From NCBI RefSeq assembly GCF_003058195.1, contig NZ_QBUH01000008.1, positions 62,001 to 126,000 of the forward strand: DNA of 64,000 nucleotides, given 5' to 3'. This document shows positions 36,664 to 45,734 of the stretch, one piece after another (positions within the stretch are counted from its first letter, which is position 1; each line of letters starts with the position of its first letter). A model generated the notes under the pieces. The model worked only from the letters and a program-made list of their open reading frames with translations. It was not told the DNA's origin and made no database searches. This DNA comes from Elizabethkingia sp. YR214 (GTDB lineage Bacteria; Bacteroidota; Bacteroidia; Flavobacteriales; Weeksellaceae). The position numbers were made by a program, and so were the translations under genes.

Positions 36664-36734
36664 CCAATGTAACAATTACCAATAGAAATATAAGCTTCGG
36701 CAAAACTCAATTTTTTATAAAATTGTTACATTGG
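36664..36734. repeat. Inverted-repeat element III, paaG-paaH gap
   Basis: CCAATGTAACAATT (36664-36677) and AATTGTTACATTGG (36721-36734) are perfect 14 bp complements with a 43 nt loop. It belongs to the same family as elements I and II. Confidence 0.75.
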
Positions 36735-36766
36735 TAAACTGATACATTGCTACATTATTTTTAACT

Positions 36767-37897
36767 ATGAATATAGGAGTAATCGGCTCAGGAACGATGG
36801 GGATCGGAATAGCTCAGGTGGCAGCTTCCAACGGATGTAATGTGTTTTTGTTTGATGCAAATGCATCGCAAACCGAAAAAGCATTACAAAACCTTGAGAA
36901 GATACTGACAAGACTTGCGGAAAAACAGAAAATATCATTCGAGGAATCAGAGCAGATATTCAACAGAGTGAAATTCTGCACCGAGCTAAAAGAGCTAAAA
37001 GATTCTGATTTAGTTATTGAAGCAATTATCGAAAATAAAGAGATCAAAACCAAAGTATTTTCTGAGTTAGAAACATATGTATCCGACACTTGTATAATTA
37101 GTTCCAATACATCCTCCATTTCTATTACTTCATTATCATCAGAGCTGAAAAATCCGAACCGCTTCATAGGTATTCACTTTTTTAATCCGGCACCTTTGAT
37201 GCCTTTAGTGGAAGTAATTCCCGGGTTACTTACCGATGAACAATTACCACAAAAAGTTTACGACTTAATGAAATCCTGGAACAAAGTTCCGGTGATTGCT
37301 AAAGATATTCCCGGCTTTATTGTCAACAGAATTGCACGTCCATATTACGGTGAGGCACTGAGAATAGTTGAAGAAAATATTGCAACACCCGAGCAGGTGG
37401 ACGATGCGATGACCGGTCTTGGGAACTTTAAAATGGGCCCCTTCGAATTAATGGACCTTATCGGAATCGATGTGAACTTTGCTGTTACAACAACAGTTTA
37501 TAAAGACTACTTCTACGATCCTAAATATAAACCGTCATTACTACAACAGCGTATGGCCGAAGCCAAGCTTTTGGGTAGAAAGACAAACCGTGGGTTTTAT
37601 GACTATCGGGAAGGAGCTTCCAAACCTATTGCTCAGAAGAATGAAGAGTTGTATCAGCAAATCTTTATAAGAATTATTTCAATGTTAATCAATGAAGCTG
37701 TAGAAGCGAAGAGATTAGGTATTGCAAATGATGAAGATATAGAATTGGCTATGCAGAAAGGCGTAAATTATCCTAAAGGCTTACTAAGCTGGGGTAAGGA
37801 AATCGGATATACAGCTATATCTGAAACACTCCGGAATCTTTATAACGAATACCAGGAAGAACGCTACAGACAAAGCCCTTTGTTTAGTAAAATATAA
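36767..37897 (+). CDS. paaH: 3-hydroxyadipyl-CoA dehydrogenase PaaH
   Basis: The 376 aa NAD-dependent dehydrogenase oxidises 3-hydroxyadipyl-CoA to 3-oxoadipyl-CoA. It has the Rossmann motif GVIGSGTMGIGIAQ and the catalytic region SNTSSISITSL with GIHFFNPAPLMPLVEV. The C-terminal helical domain contains GLGNFKMGPFELMDLIG. It is shorter than E. coli PaaH (475 aa) but has both domains. Confidence 0.93.
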   Translation: MNIGVIGSGTMGIGIAQVAASNGCNVFLFDANASQTEKALQNLEKILTRLAEKQKISFEESEQIFNRVKFCTELKELKDSDLVIEAIIENKEIKTKVFSELETYVSDTCIISSNTSSISITSLSSELKNPNRFIGIHFFNPAPLMPLVEVIPGLLTDEQLPQKVYDLMKSWNKVPVIAKDIPGFIVNRIARPYYGEALRIVEENIATPEQVDDAMTGLGNFKMGPFELMDLIGIDVNFAVTTTVYKDYFYDPKYKPSLLQQRMAEAKLLGRKTNRGFYDYREGASKPIAQKNEELYQQIFIRIISMLINEAVEAKRLGIANDEDIELAMQKGVNYPKGLLSWGKEIGYTAISETLRNLYNEYQEERYRQSPLFSKI

Positions 37898-37925
37898 AAG
37901 TAATTAAGAGTATAATAAACATATG

Positions 37926-37949
37926 TCATGCTGAGCGTAGTCGAAGCAT
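37926..37949. repeat. Dispersed repeat TCATGCTGAGC type
   Basis: TCATGCTGAGCGTAGT followed by CGAAGCAT. It differs by one base from the copy at 44353. Its ends (ATGCT/AGCAT) are complementary. It lies between paaH and paaI. Confidence 0.65.
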
Positions 37950-37971
37950 CTATTGTTAAATTAAATAAATA

Positions 37972-38385
37972 ATGAAGCCAGAACAAGTCGCAGATTATAT
38001 GCTCGCTCAGGACGAATTCTCCAAATGGATGGGAATAAAACTGATAGAGGTAAAAGAAAATTATTGTTTAATAGAAATGCCAATCAGACAGGAAATGTTT
38101 AATGGTTTGAAAACCGTTCACGGTGGGGTTACTTTCGCTTTTGCGGACTCAGCATTGGCTTTTTCTTCCAATAATTCTGGAGATGCAGCAGTAGCACTGA
38201 ATTGTGTGATAAACTTTACAACTGCCGGAAAAGAAGGTGATGTTTTTCGTGCGGAAAGTAAACTGGTAAATGAAACCAGAAAGACTGCTGTTTACGATAT
38301 TCATATCACCAATCAGGAGCAAAAACTGGTAGCAAAATTCACAGGAACAGTTTATAAAATTGGAAAAAAAGTGATCAATTTATAA
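37972..38385 (+). CDS. paaI: Hydroxyphenylacetyl-CoA thioesterase PaaI
   Basis: The 137 aa hotdog-fold thioesterase removes CoA from dead-end or toxic pathway intermediates. The active-site segment NGLKTVHGGVTFAFADSALAF carries the GG and Asp of the family. It belongs to the paa set but is separated from paaJ by an SMI1/KNR4 gene. Confidence 0.92.
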   Translation: MKPEQVADYMLAQDEFSKWMGIKLIEVKENYCLIEMPIRQEMFNGLKTVHGGVTFAFADSALAFSSNNSGDAAVALNCVINFTTAGKEGDVFRAESKLVNETRKTAVYDIHITNQEQKLVAKFTGTVYKIGKKVINL

Positions 38386-38394
38386 TTATATAAA

Positions 38395-38946
38395 ATGGAT
38401 ATAGAGAAACTGAAAGAAAAATTAGTAAGATTAATAGAATTAGATACCGAAGGTGAGTATGAATTTATTAATGAACCACTAACAGAAAATGAAGTTTATG
38501 ATTTTGAAAAAAAATACCAAATAAAACTTCCTTCAGATTTTCGAATATTTATTACGCAATTATTCGATGGTGGAGTTGGACCATTTCAAATTATGCCATT
38601 ACAATATTGGGATTCAATTCATAATGTACATTATTTAGATAGCTTAGGTAATAATTTGACTAAACCATTTTTATTAAAAGATAAAATTTTTCAAGAGGAC
38701 TTTGTACCTACTGAATCAAATTCTAATTCTATAATTAATGGTACTATAAGAATTTGTCATATTGGATGTGGTAATTTTATTTTCTTAGTTGTAAATGGCG
38801 AAGAATATGGAAATATGTGGGTTGATGATAGGGCTTCTACTAATGAGATTTTTCCTTTACAAAGTGCCAATTACGATAGAATGACTTTTGGACAGTGGTA
38901 TGATAAATGGGTTGATGAAAGAATTACACATTTCGAAAATTCTTAA
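38395..38946 (+). CDS. SMI1/KNR4 (SUKH) family protein
   Basis: The 183 aa protein has SUKH landmarks: an acidic N-terminal helix, LTENEVYDFEKKYQIKLPSD, and FRIFITQLFDGGVGPF, with VNGEEYGNMWVDDRAS later. SUKH proteins include immunity proteins against contact-dependent or secreted toxins. No toxin gene is adjacent. It is A+T-richer than its neighbours and interrupts paaI-paaJ, so it is probably acquired cargo. Confidence 0.75.
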   Translation: MDIEKLKEKLVRLIELDTEGEYEFINEPLTENEVYDFEKKYQIKLPSDFRIFITQLFDGGVGPFQIMPLQYWDSIHNVHYLDSLGNNLTKPFLLKDKIFQEDFVPTESNSNSIINGTIRICHIGCGNFIFLVVNGEEYGNMWVDDRASTNEIFPLQSANYDRMTFGQWYDKWVDERITHFENS

Positions 38947-38957
38947 TTAAATAAAAA

Positions 38958-40163
38958 ATGAATAACGTATATATTATAGATTATATAAGAACTCCCATTT
39001 CAAAATTACAGGGAGGTTTATCCGAAATGCGCGCAGATGATCTGGCAGCTGTAGTCATTAAAGAAATTGTTGCAAAAAATCCGGAAGTCCCTGTTGAGGA
39101 AATAGAGGATGTTATTTTAGGATGTGCTAATCAGGCCGGAGAAGATAACCGTAATGTTGCAAGAATGGCACTTTTATTAGCCGGACTTCCTTATAAAACA
39201 GGCGGTGAAACAGTGAACAGGCTTTGTGCTTCAGGAATGTCTGCAGTTGCCAATGCATTTAGATCAATAGCTGCAGGCGAGGGAGAAATTTACATTGCAG
39301 GTGGAGTAGAGCACATGACTCGTTCTCCTTATGTAATGTCGAAACCAAGTGTAGCTTATGGGAGAGACAGTCAGATGTATGATACCACTTTCGGGTGGCG
39401 CTTCGTAAACTCAAAGATGAAAGAAATGTATGGCGTGGACGGAATGGGCGAAACAGCTGAAAATCTGGCTGACCTGCATAATATCAGCAGAGAAGATCAG
39501 GATCAATTCGCACTGTGGTCACAACAGAAAGCAACAAGAGCACAAGATAGCGGAAGATTGGCTGAAGAAATAATAAAAGTCGAAATTCCACAAAGGAAAG
39601 GAGAACCTGTTGTATTTGATAAAGATGAGTTTATTAAGCCGACAACAACTATAGAAGTATTATCAAAGTTACGTCCTGCTTTCAGGAAAGAAGGAACTGT
39701 AACAGCCGGAAATGCTTCCGGAATGAATGACGGCGCTGCTGCTCTTATTTTAGCAAGCGAAGAAGCTGTGAAAAAATATGGTTTAAAACCAAAAGCAAGG
39801 ATAGTAGGATCTGCTGTAGCCGGAGTAGAGCCCCGAATTATGGGAATAGGTCCGGTAGAAGCAACTCAGAAGCTATTAAAAAGACTAAATCTTTCTTTGG
39901 AAGATATAGATATTATTGAATTAAATGAAGCATTTGCTGCGCAGGCACTTGCCGTAACCAGAAGCTTAGGTATAGCGGACAATGATCCGAGGGTTAATCC
40001 AAATGGAGGAGCTATTGCGATAGGACATCCGCTTGGAGTATCAGGAGCCAGAATCATTGGATCGGCAGCTCTGGAACTACAGAAACAAAATAAAAAATAT
40101 GCTTTGTGTACACTTTGTATCGGTGTCGGACAAGGTTATGCAATGGTAATTGAAAAAGTATAA
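38958..40163 (+). CDS. paaJ: 3-oxoadipyl-CoA/3-oxo-5,6-dehydrosuberyl-CoA thiolase PaaJ
   Basis: The 401 aa thiolase carries out the CoA-dependent cleavages that release acetyl-CoA and finally succinyl-CoA. The nucleophile is in [15 protein letters not shown] (about residue 90). The second site is [10 protein letters not shown]...[11 protein letters not shown], and CIGVGQG carries the last catalytic Cys. Its start is 11 bp after the SUKH gene. Confidence 0.95.
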   Translation: MNNVYIIDYIRTPISKLQGGLSEMRADDLAAVVIKEIVAKNPEVPVEEIEDVILGCANQAGEDNRNVARMALLLAGLPYKTGGETVNRLCASGMSAVANAFRSIAAGEGEIYIAGGVEHMTRSPYVMSKPSVAYGRDSQMYDTTFGWRFVNSKMKEMYGVDGMGETAENLADLHNISREDQDQFALWSQQKATRAQDSGRLAEEIIKVEIPQRKGEPVVFDKDEFIKPTTTIEVLSKLRPAFRKEGTVTAGNASGMNDGAAALILASEEAVKKYGLKPKARIVGSAVAGVEPRIMGIGPVEATQKLLKRLNLSLEDIDIIELNEAFAAQALAVTRSLGIADNDPRVNPNGGAIAIGHPLGVSGARIIGSAALELQKQNKKYALCTLCIGVGQGYAMVIEKV

Positions 40164-40183
40164 ATCGATTTGAAAATAGTTTG

Positions 40184-40295
40184 ATTTGAAAATTTGAAAT
40201 TGTTTTTCAATGACATTGAAAGCACAAAGACATTAAATTTAGAATAGTTACTGTCTTATTCATTTTCAAATTACCTCATTTTCAAATTTTCAAAT
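40184..40295. repeat. Long inverted repeat in the paaJ-paaY gap
   Basis: ATTTGAAAATTTGAA (40184-40198) pairs over 15 bp with TTCAAATTTTCAAAT (40281-40295). Each arm is itself a tandem of TTTGAAAA-type units. Confidence 0.7.
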
Positions 40296-40303
40296 TAAAT
40301 ATT

Positions 40304-40897
40304 ATGAACATTTACTCCTATCATGGTATTCGTCCGGTTATAAAATCTTCAGCCTATGTTCATCCTCAGGCAGTGATTATCGGAAATGTAGAAATTGGTG
40401 AAGAAGTATATATAGGTCCCAATGCTGTTATTCGCGGTGACTGGGGAAAGATTATTATAAAAGATGGCGCCAATGTTCAGGAAAACTGTACACTTCATGT
40501 ATTCCCAAATATTGAAACCATTTTGGAAGAATCAGCACACATAGGACATGGAGCTATTATCCATTCCGGACATATCGGTAGAAATTGTCTTGTAGGAATG
40601 AATGCGGTTGTAATGGATAAGGCCGTAATTGGTGATGAATGTATTATTGGTGCGTTAGCTTTTGTTCCCGCTAATTTTAAATGTGAACCAAGAAAGCTGA
40701 TTGTAGGCAGCCCTGCAAAAATTATACGTGATGTTTCAGATGAAATGATTCACTGGAAAACCGAAGGAACAAAGCTGTATCAGGAATTAGCAAGAGAAGG
40801 AAAAGAAGCTATTGTTCCTTGTGAACCTTTTACAGAATTTACAGAGCAAGCCCCAACAAAAGTAGTGGATTATAGCATCTGGGCCGATCTGAAATAA
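40304..40897 (+). CDS. paaY: PaaY, gamma-carbonic-anhydrase-like acyl-CoA thioesterase
   Basis: The 197 aa protein is a left-handed beta helix built from hexapeptide repeats (VIIGNVEIGEEVYIGPNAVIRGDWG and onwards), with three His candidates for the metal site (HVFPN, HIGHGAIIH). Members associated with paa clusters act as thioesterases or accessory proteins. It follows paaJ after a 140 bp repeat-bearing gap. Confidence 0.9.
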   Translation: MNIYSYHGIRPVIKSSAYVHPQAVIIGNVEIGEEVYIGPNAVIRGDWGKIIIKDGANVQENCTLHVFPNIETILEESAHIGHGAIIHSGHIGRNCLVGMNAVVMDKAVIGDECIIGALAFVPANFKCEPRKLIVGSPAKIIRDVSDEMIHWKTEGTKLYQELAREGKEAIVPCEPFTEFTEQAPTKVVDYSIWADLK

Positions 40898-40906
40898 AGT
40901 AGTAAA

Positions 40907-40945
40907 TTTAAACCTCATGGGTCTCTAAAACCTGTGAGGTTTAAA
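40907..40945. repeat. Palindromic element after paaY
   Basis: TTTAAACCTCA (40907-40917) and TGAGGTTTAAA (40935-40945) are perfect complements. An inner imperfect GGGTCTCTAAAACC continues the stem. It can act as a hairpin at the paaY 3' end. Confidence 0.7.
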
Positions 40946-40968
40946 ACATAAAATAATTATAGCCTAAA

Positions 40969-41253
40969 ATGCAGAATTTCCTAAAAAGATATTGGTATAT
41001 TGTTCTGATTGTATTGAGTGTACTTCACTTTTTGGGATACTTCGTAATAAAAGCTATGGTCGGCATTTCGGATGCATTGGAACATGTGGATTCCGATAGA
41101 ATAGAAAGACACCTCAAATCAAAAGATTTTTTCTATACAATTCTTATTGATTCAATCTTTATTATTGATTTTGCATTAGTACTCTTTCTTGTATATCTGG
41201 GAGGTAAAAAAGTCTTGCAATTGGTATTAAAAAAAGAAACATCAAATAATTAA
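40969..41253 (+). CDS. Small membrane protein, unknown
   Basis: The 94 aa protein has two predicted transmembrane helices (about residues 8-30 and 59-82) separated by a charged stretch. No family was recognised. It lies between paaY and the HhH-like gene in the insert-rich part of the paa cluster. Function unknown. Confidence 0.5.
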   Translation: MQNFLKRYWYIVLIVLSVLHFLGYFVIKAMVGISDALEHVDSDRIERHLKSKDFFYTILIDSIFIIDFALVLFLVYLGGKKVLQLVLKKETSNN

Positions 41254-41293
41254 TATTATCAAAGAATGAATTAACCAAAATATATTTGGAAAT

Positions 41294-41833
41294 ATGATAA
41301 TCAAGAGTATACATGATTTACAGAATATAAAAGAATTACTTGATGATCTTCCGGATTTTAATTATCAAGAAGAACTAACTAAAAAATTAGATAATAAGCA
41401 AGATGAGTTTACTTACGAAACTTTTTTAGAAATTATTCTTTGGAAGACTAATAGGTACCCTAAAGTTAATAATGATTTGATTTTTAAAATTAATAAATTA
41501 AGAAAAGAATATGATGAAGCACTAGCGGATGATATTTTAATTAAATTATTAGAGGCAAAAGGTTTTGATTTACCAATGGCCTCAACTCTTTTGAGATTCA
41601 TAAACCCAGACCAATTTCAAATAATTGATCAGAGAGTTTATAGACTGTTATATGGTGAAGAGCTAAAAATTCCATTTAGTAAATCAAAGAAAATTAATCT
41701 GTATAAAGAATATATTGTTTACTTGAAAAGTGTTTGTGATAACTATAAAATTCCTTTTTCTCAATCTGATAGAATTCTTTATTTATTGGATAAACACCCT
41801 AAGGTTAATAAAAATCAAAAAATTAAGTATTAA
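41294..41833 (+). CDS. HhH-GPD-like DNA glycosylase fold protein
   Basis: The 179 aa, Lys- and Ile-rich cytoplasmic protein contains AKGFDLPMASTLLRFINPD followed by IIDQRVYRLL. This resembles a helix-hairpin-helix plus the catalytic Asp of the HhH-GPD superfamily (V/I-D-x-R/H-V). The catalytic Lys of bifunctional glycosylases is not apparent. I infer a base-excision-type or non-catalytic HhH protein. It lies just 15 bp before paaZ, and its A+T-rich codon use differs from paaZ. Confidence 0.5.
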   Translation: MIIKSIHDLQNIKELLDDLPDFNYQEELTKKLDNKQDEFTYETFLEIILWKTNRYPKVNNDLIFKINKLRKEYDEALADDILIKLLEAKGFDLPMASTLLRFINPDQFQIIDQRVYRLLYGEELKIPFSKSKKINLYKEYIVYLKSVCDNYKIPFSQSDRILYLLDKHPKVNKNQKIKY

Positions 41834-41848
41834 ATATCCAAAATAGAT

Positions 41849-44344
41849 ATGGAAAAACTAAAGAACTACATTTACGGACAATGGGTAGAAGGAAACGGTA
41901 AAGAAATTCCGCTTTATAATGCCGTTACAGGAGAGCAGGTTGCTGTTTCAGATACAGAAGGGCTAAACTTCGAACAGGCTCTTGACTACGGAAGAACTGT
42001 TGGTTATAAAAACCTTTCCTCTATGACATTTTATGATCGTGGGGAAATGCTGAAAAAAGTAGCGCTTTACCTTTTAGAGAGAAAGAAAAAATATTACGAA
42101 TTATCATATAAAACAGGAGCAACCCATGTGGATTCCTGGGTAGATATAGAAGGAGGTTTCGGTACTTTTTTCACTTACTCAGGTCTAGCAAAAAGAATGC
42201 TTCCGAATACACCATTTTGGGTAGATGGTGATACACAGAAAATCTCAGCTAACGGAACACATCTGGGAACACATATCCTTACACCAAGTGAAGGGATTTC
42301 TGTACAGATCAATGCTTATAACTTCCCGGTTTGGGGAATGCTGGAAAAGTTATCCACATCTTTATTGGCAGGTGTGCCAAGTATTGTAAAACCGGCTACT
42401 CCTGGCTCTTACCTTACCAATGCAGTTTTTCAAGATATGATTGAAAGTGGCTATTTGCCCGAAGGTGCAGTTCAGTTGGTTTGTGGAGAACCTGGGAATA
42501 TTCTGGATTATGTACAGGATGGAGACTCTGTTCTATTTACCGGATCTGCCAGTACCGGAAGAAAACTGAAAGCCTTGCCTTCGGTTGCCGGAAATTCAGT
42601 TCGTTTTAATATGGAAGCAGATTCTCTGAATTGCTCAATTTTAGGACTGGATGCCAAGTCGGGAACTCCTGAATTCGATTTGTTCATTAAAGAAGTTCGT
42701 AACGAAATGACAACAAAAGCAGGACAGAAATGTACTGCTATCCGTAGAATTATTGTACCTGAGCATTTAATTGATGATGTTCAGAGTGCTCTTTCCAAAG
42801 CATTGGATCAGACAAAAATAGGAAATCCTCTAAACAGGGAAACCCGAATGGGATCTCTGGTAGGAAAACAACAATATGATGAGGTTCTGAGAAAAGTAAA
42901 CCTGCTAAAAGCAGAAACAGAACTGGTATACGATGGTAAACAAGAACTAATAGATGCCGATTATGAGAAAGGAGCATTTATGAGTCCTAAATTATTCCTG
43001 AATGATAAACCTTTTGAAAAGAATATCTCTCATGATGTAGAAGCTTTTGGACCAGTTTCTACTTTAATGCCTTATAAAGATGCAGAAGAGGCTGCCGCTT
43101 TAGCAAAAAGAGGAAAAGGAAGTCTAGTAGGTTCTATTGTTTCTTACGATGATAAATTCGTTGCTGAAACTTCCTGGAAGATGGCTTCGCAGCACGGACG
43201 TATATATGTACTGAACAGAGATAATGCTAAAGAAAGCACGGGACATGGTTCACCACTTCCGACACTGATGCATGGAGGCCCGGGAAGAGCCGGTGGTGGA
43301 GAAGAAATGGGTGGACTAAGCGGACTTCATTTCTTCCTGCAAAAAACGGCTATTCAGGGATCACCAGATATCCTGACAGCTATAACAAAGATTTATCAGC
43401 AAGGAGCGGAGAAAAAATACTCAGATAAGCATCCTTTCCGTAAATATTTCGAGGAGGTAGAAATTGGAGACTCACTGGAAACAGCCGGAAGAACAGTTAC
43501 TGAAGCAGATATTGTAAACTTCTCTAACGTTTCGTGGGATCATTTTTATGCGCATACCGATGCTACAAGCCTGAATGGAACAATTTTCGACAAAACTGTA
43601 GCTCATGGTTATTTTATCCTTTCTGCTGCAGCAGGATTATTTGTTTCCGGTAAAAAAGGACCTGTAATTGCAAATTACGGATTGGAGAATTGTGCTTTCT
43701 TTAAGCCTGTATATGCAGGAGATACCATTACTGTATATCTGACTGCCAAAGAGAGAATTAACAGAGGTGTAAAAGGCCGTAACATTCCTAGTGGTGTTGT
43801 AAAGTGGTTGGTTGAGGTCGTAAATCAAAGAGAAGAAGTTGTTTGCGTGGCAACAATTCTGACATTGGTAGCTAAAAAGTCTCCTTTTATTGATCTGAAT
43901 GTAAGAGATATCAAAAAAATACTAAATGGCTTAACGGAAAGTTCAAAACCTCAATGGGGTAAAATGTCTCCGCAGGAAATGCTGGAACATCTTGAAACTA
44001 CTGTTAACCATGGTATGGGAAAACCTGAAGCAGAAAAGTATTATACGCCTGATGAACATCTTGAAAAGTATCAGGATTCCTTATACAATCACAGAAAAAT
44101 GCCAAAAGATTTTCCGGCGCCATTCCTTCCTCAGGATGGAAGTTTACCGGAATTAAAGCATAAAAATCTGGAGGCCGCAAAAGAAGCTTTTCTTAATGCA
44201 GTTCAGGAATTCTTGATCTATTACAGAGAGAATCCACAGGCAGAGCATATCCATTTTGTATTTGGTAAAATCAATAAAGAAATGTGGGAGCTAATGCACA
44301 GAAAGCATTTCACCCATCATTTCGAACAGTTCGGATTAATATAG
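41849..44344 (+). CDS. paaZ: PaaZ ring-opening hydrolase/dehydrogenase with extra DUF1569-like domain
   Basis: The 831 aa protein hydrolyses oxepin-CoA and oxidises the resulting aldehyde. An aldehyde dehydrogenase domain (about residues 1-525) has the catalytic Cys in [11 protein letters not shown] MaoC hotdog domain (about 535-690) has [13 protein letters not shown]. coli PaaZ ends here at about 681 aa. An additional C-terminal domain (about 690-831) with [17 protein letters not shown] and ending [17 protein letters not shown] looks like DUF1569/DinB-like four-helix proteins. No frame break occurs, so this is a natural fusion. Confidence 0.93.
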   Translation: MEKLKNYIYGQWVEGNGKEIPLYNAVTGEQVAVSDTEGLNFEQALDYGRTVGYKNLSSMTFYDRGEMLKKVALYLLERKKKYYELSYKTGATHVDSWVDIEGGFGTFFTYSGLAKRMLPNTPFWVDGDTQKISANGTHLGTHILTPSEGISVQINAYNFPVWGMLEKLSTSLLAGVPSIVKPATPGSYLTNAVFQDMIESGYLPEGAVQLVCGEPGNILDYVQDGDSVLFTGSASTGRKLKALPSVAGNSVRFNMEADSLNCSILGLDAKSGTPEFDLFIKEVRNEMTTKAGQKCTAIRRIIVPEHLIDDVQSALSKALDQTKIGNPLNRETRMGSLVGKQQYDEVLRKVNLLKAETELVYDGKQELIDADYEKGAFMSPKLFLNDKPFEKNISHDVEAFGPVSTLMPYKDAEEAAALAKRGKGSLVGSIVSYDDKFVAETSWKMASQHGRIYVLNRDNAKESTGHGSPLPTLMHGGPGRAGGGEEMGGLSGLHFFLQKTAIQGSPDILTAITKIYQQGAEKKYSDKHPFRKYFEEVEIGDSLETAGRTVTEADIVNFSNVSWDHFYAHTDATSLNGTIFDKTVAHGYFILSAAAGLFVSGKKGPVIANYGLENCAFFKPVYAGDTITVYLTAKERINRGVKGRNIPSGVVKWLVEVVNQREEVVCVATILTLVAKKSPFIDLNVRDIKKILNGLTESSKPQWGKMSPQEMLEHLETTVNHGMGKPEAEKYYTPDEHLEKYQDSLYNHRKMPKDFPAPFLPQDGSLPELKHKNLEAAKEAFLNAVQEFLIYYRENPQAEHIHFVFGKINKEMWELMHRKHFTHHFEQFGLI

Positions 44345-44352
44345 TACAGGAA

Positions 44353-44376
44353 TCATGCTGAGCATAGTCGAAGCAT
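44353..44376. repeat. Dispersed repeat TCATGCTGAGC type
   Basis: TCATGCTGAGCATAGT followed by CGAAGCAT, 23 of 24 positions identical to 37926-37949. It lies 8 bp after the paaZ stop. Confidence 0.65.
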
Positions 44377-44398
44377 TGTAAATTAATATATTTGGAGA

Positions 44399-45085
44399 GT
44401 GGAGAAAACTTTTGCAGATAAAGTCATAGATTTTAATAAAACCCTTCGATATTCGGGAAAACTACCGGAAGGATTTAATGTACTAAATCCTTATCTGGAC
44501 AATCCTGAAACGATGGTTGTGATGCAAAAGTTTTATCATAAATATTATAATGATTCAGACCAGCGCAGATTTATAATTGGAATCAATCCCAGTCGACATG
44601 GTGCAGGGGTAACAGGAGTTCCTTTTACAGATACCAAACGGCTGAAAAGTGAATGTGGTATTGAAATGAAATCAGTTCATACCCATGAAGTTTCATCTGT
44701 CTTTATATATGATATGATCAATGCTTTTGGCGGAGTAGAAAAGTTTTATAAAGAATTTTATATCAATTCTCCTTTTCCTTTGGCTATTGTAAGAAATACA
44801 AAGAATGGTTGGCTGAATGCAAATTATTATGATGATAAACAGCTCTTTGAGGATGTAAAAAGCTTTATGATAGCTTCTCTGAAAAAGCATATAAGCCTGG
44901 GACTGGATACTTCTGAAGTTTTTGTATTAGGGAAAAAGAATGCAGACTTTATCCACAAGCTAAACAATGAAGAGAGGTTATTTGATAAAATCACTGTTCT
45001 GGAACATCCTCGTTATATCCAGCAATACAAATCAAAAGAGAAAGAAATATATATAGATAAGTATATTGTAGCTTTTAATAGTTAA
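44399..45085 (+). CDS. SMUG2-family DNA glycosylase
   Basis: The 228 aa protein starts at GTG 44399, within GGAGAGTGGAG, the only usable start for the full domain. It contains IIGINPSRHGAGVTGVPFTD, the uracil-DNA-glycosylase-like active-site loop, and FVLGKKNADF with LEHPRYIQQY near the end. The family (formerly DUF4918) removes uracil or xanthine from DNA by homology. It lies just downstream of paaZ in the insert-rich region, together with the HhH-like gene upstream. Confidence 0.8.
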   Translation: MEKTFADKVIDFNKTLRYSGKLPEGFNVLNPYLDNPETMVVMQKFYHKYYNDSDQRRFIIGINPSRHGAGVTGVPFTDTKRLKSECGIEMKSVHTHEVSSVFIYDMINAFGGVEKFYKEFYINSPFPLAIVRNTKNGWLNANYYDDKQLFEDVKSFMIASLKKHISLGLDTSEVFVLGKKNADFIHKLNNEERLFDKITVLEHPRYIQQYKSKEKEIYIDKYIVAFNS

Positions 45086-45098
45086 ATAATTTTTTTTA

Positions 45099-45727
45099 AT
45101 GATAAATATTAGGACATTACCAATTGAGCCAGACAGGTTTTATCACATTTATAATAGAGGTGTGAATAGTAATGTTATTTTTAAAGCAGAATCAAATTAT
45201 CATTTTTTTCTTAAAAAGATTTCAGAAAATCTTTTAGCTGTTTGTGATATATATACATATTCAATTTTACCAAATCATTTTCATTTATTAGTAGAAATTA
45301 AATCTGAAGAGTGGCTCAAGATCCTTGTCAAGGTTTCAAACCTTGACAAGGCTGGCTTAACAAATGAAAAAGGATTGCATTCTCCACAGAATATTTTTCA
45401 AAACAATTTTCTAAAGTATTCAATTTTTATTCACAGGCATTCAATAAAATGTATAATAGACATGGAGAATTGATAGAATCTCCTTTTAAAAGAAAATGTA
45501 TAGATTCTGAGTATTATCTGATAAAAACAATACTATATATTCATCAAAATCCGCAGAATCATGAGATTATAAATGATTTTAGGAATTATAAATTTTCTTC
45601 ATATCAGAGTCTTTTAGGAGATAATGAAACATTTTTAAAAAGAAATGAAGTTATAGAACTTTTTAGCGGAAAAGATAATTTTGTATTTTGCCACGAAAAC
45701 AAATCTGGCTTAGAAGATTTTGAATAA
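45099..45727 (+). pseudogene. REP-associated tyrosine transposase (RAYT/Y1), frameshifted
   Basis: The N-terminal half (PDRFYHIYNRGVNSN, ILPNHFHLLVEI with the HUH His pair) reads in one frame to about base 45400. The C-terminal half (NKMYNRHGELIESPFKRK, LIKTILYIHQNPQNHEI, FSSYQSLL) continues in another. Loss of one A in the CAAAAC run at 45399-45404 explains this. Y1 transposases of this type mobilise or copy palindromic repeats. A perfect 29 bp palindrome lies inside the ORF at 45323 and a decayed copy follows at 45735. Confidence 0.8.
45323..45351. repeat. Palindrome inside the RAYT gene
   Basis: CCTTGTCAAGGTTT-C-AAACCTTGACAAGG is a perfect 14 bp palindrome with a 1 nt centre. It encodes the LVKVSNLDKA segment, an apparent in-frame insertion in the transposase. 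Confidence 0.8.
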
Positions 45728-45734
45728 CTATGTG

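Noticed and set aside
33212-36734. The clustered TGTAACAAT repeats considered as a CRISPR array
   Set aside because: Units are inverted, irregularly spaced and separated by genes; there is no repeat-spacer pattern or cas gene.
45399-45404. Programmed -1 frameshifting to join the two RAYT halves
   Set aside because: CAAAAC lacks a standard slippery heptamer with a following hairpin, and RAYT proteins are not known to need frameshifting; a one-base loss is simpler.
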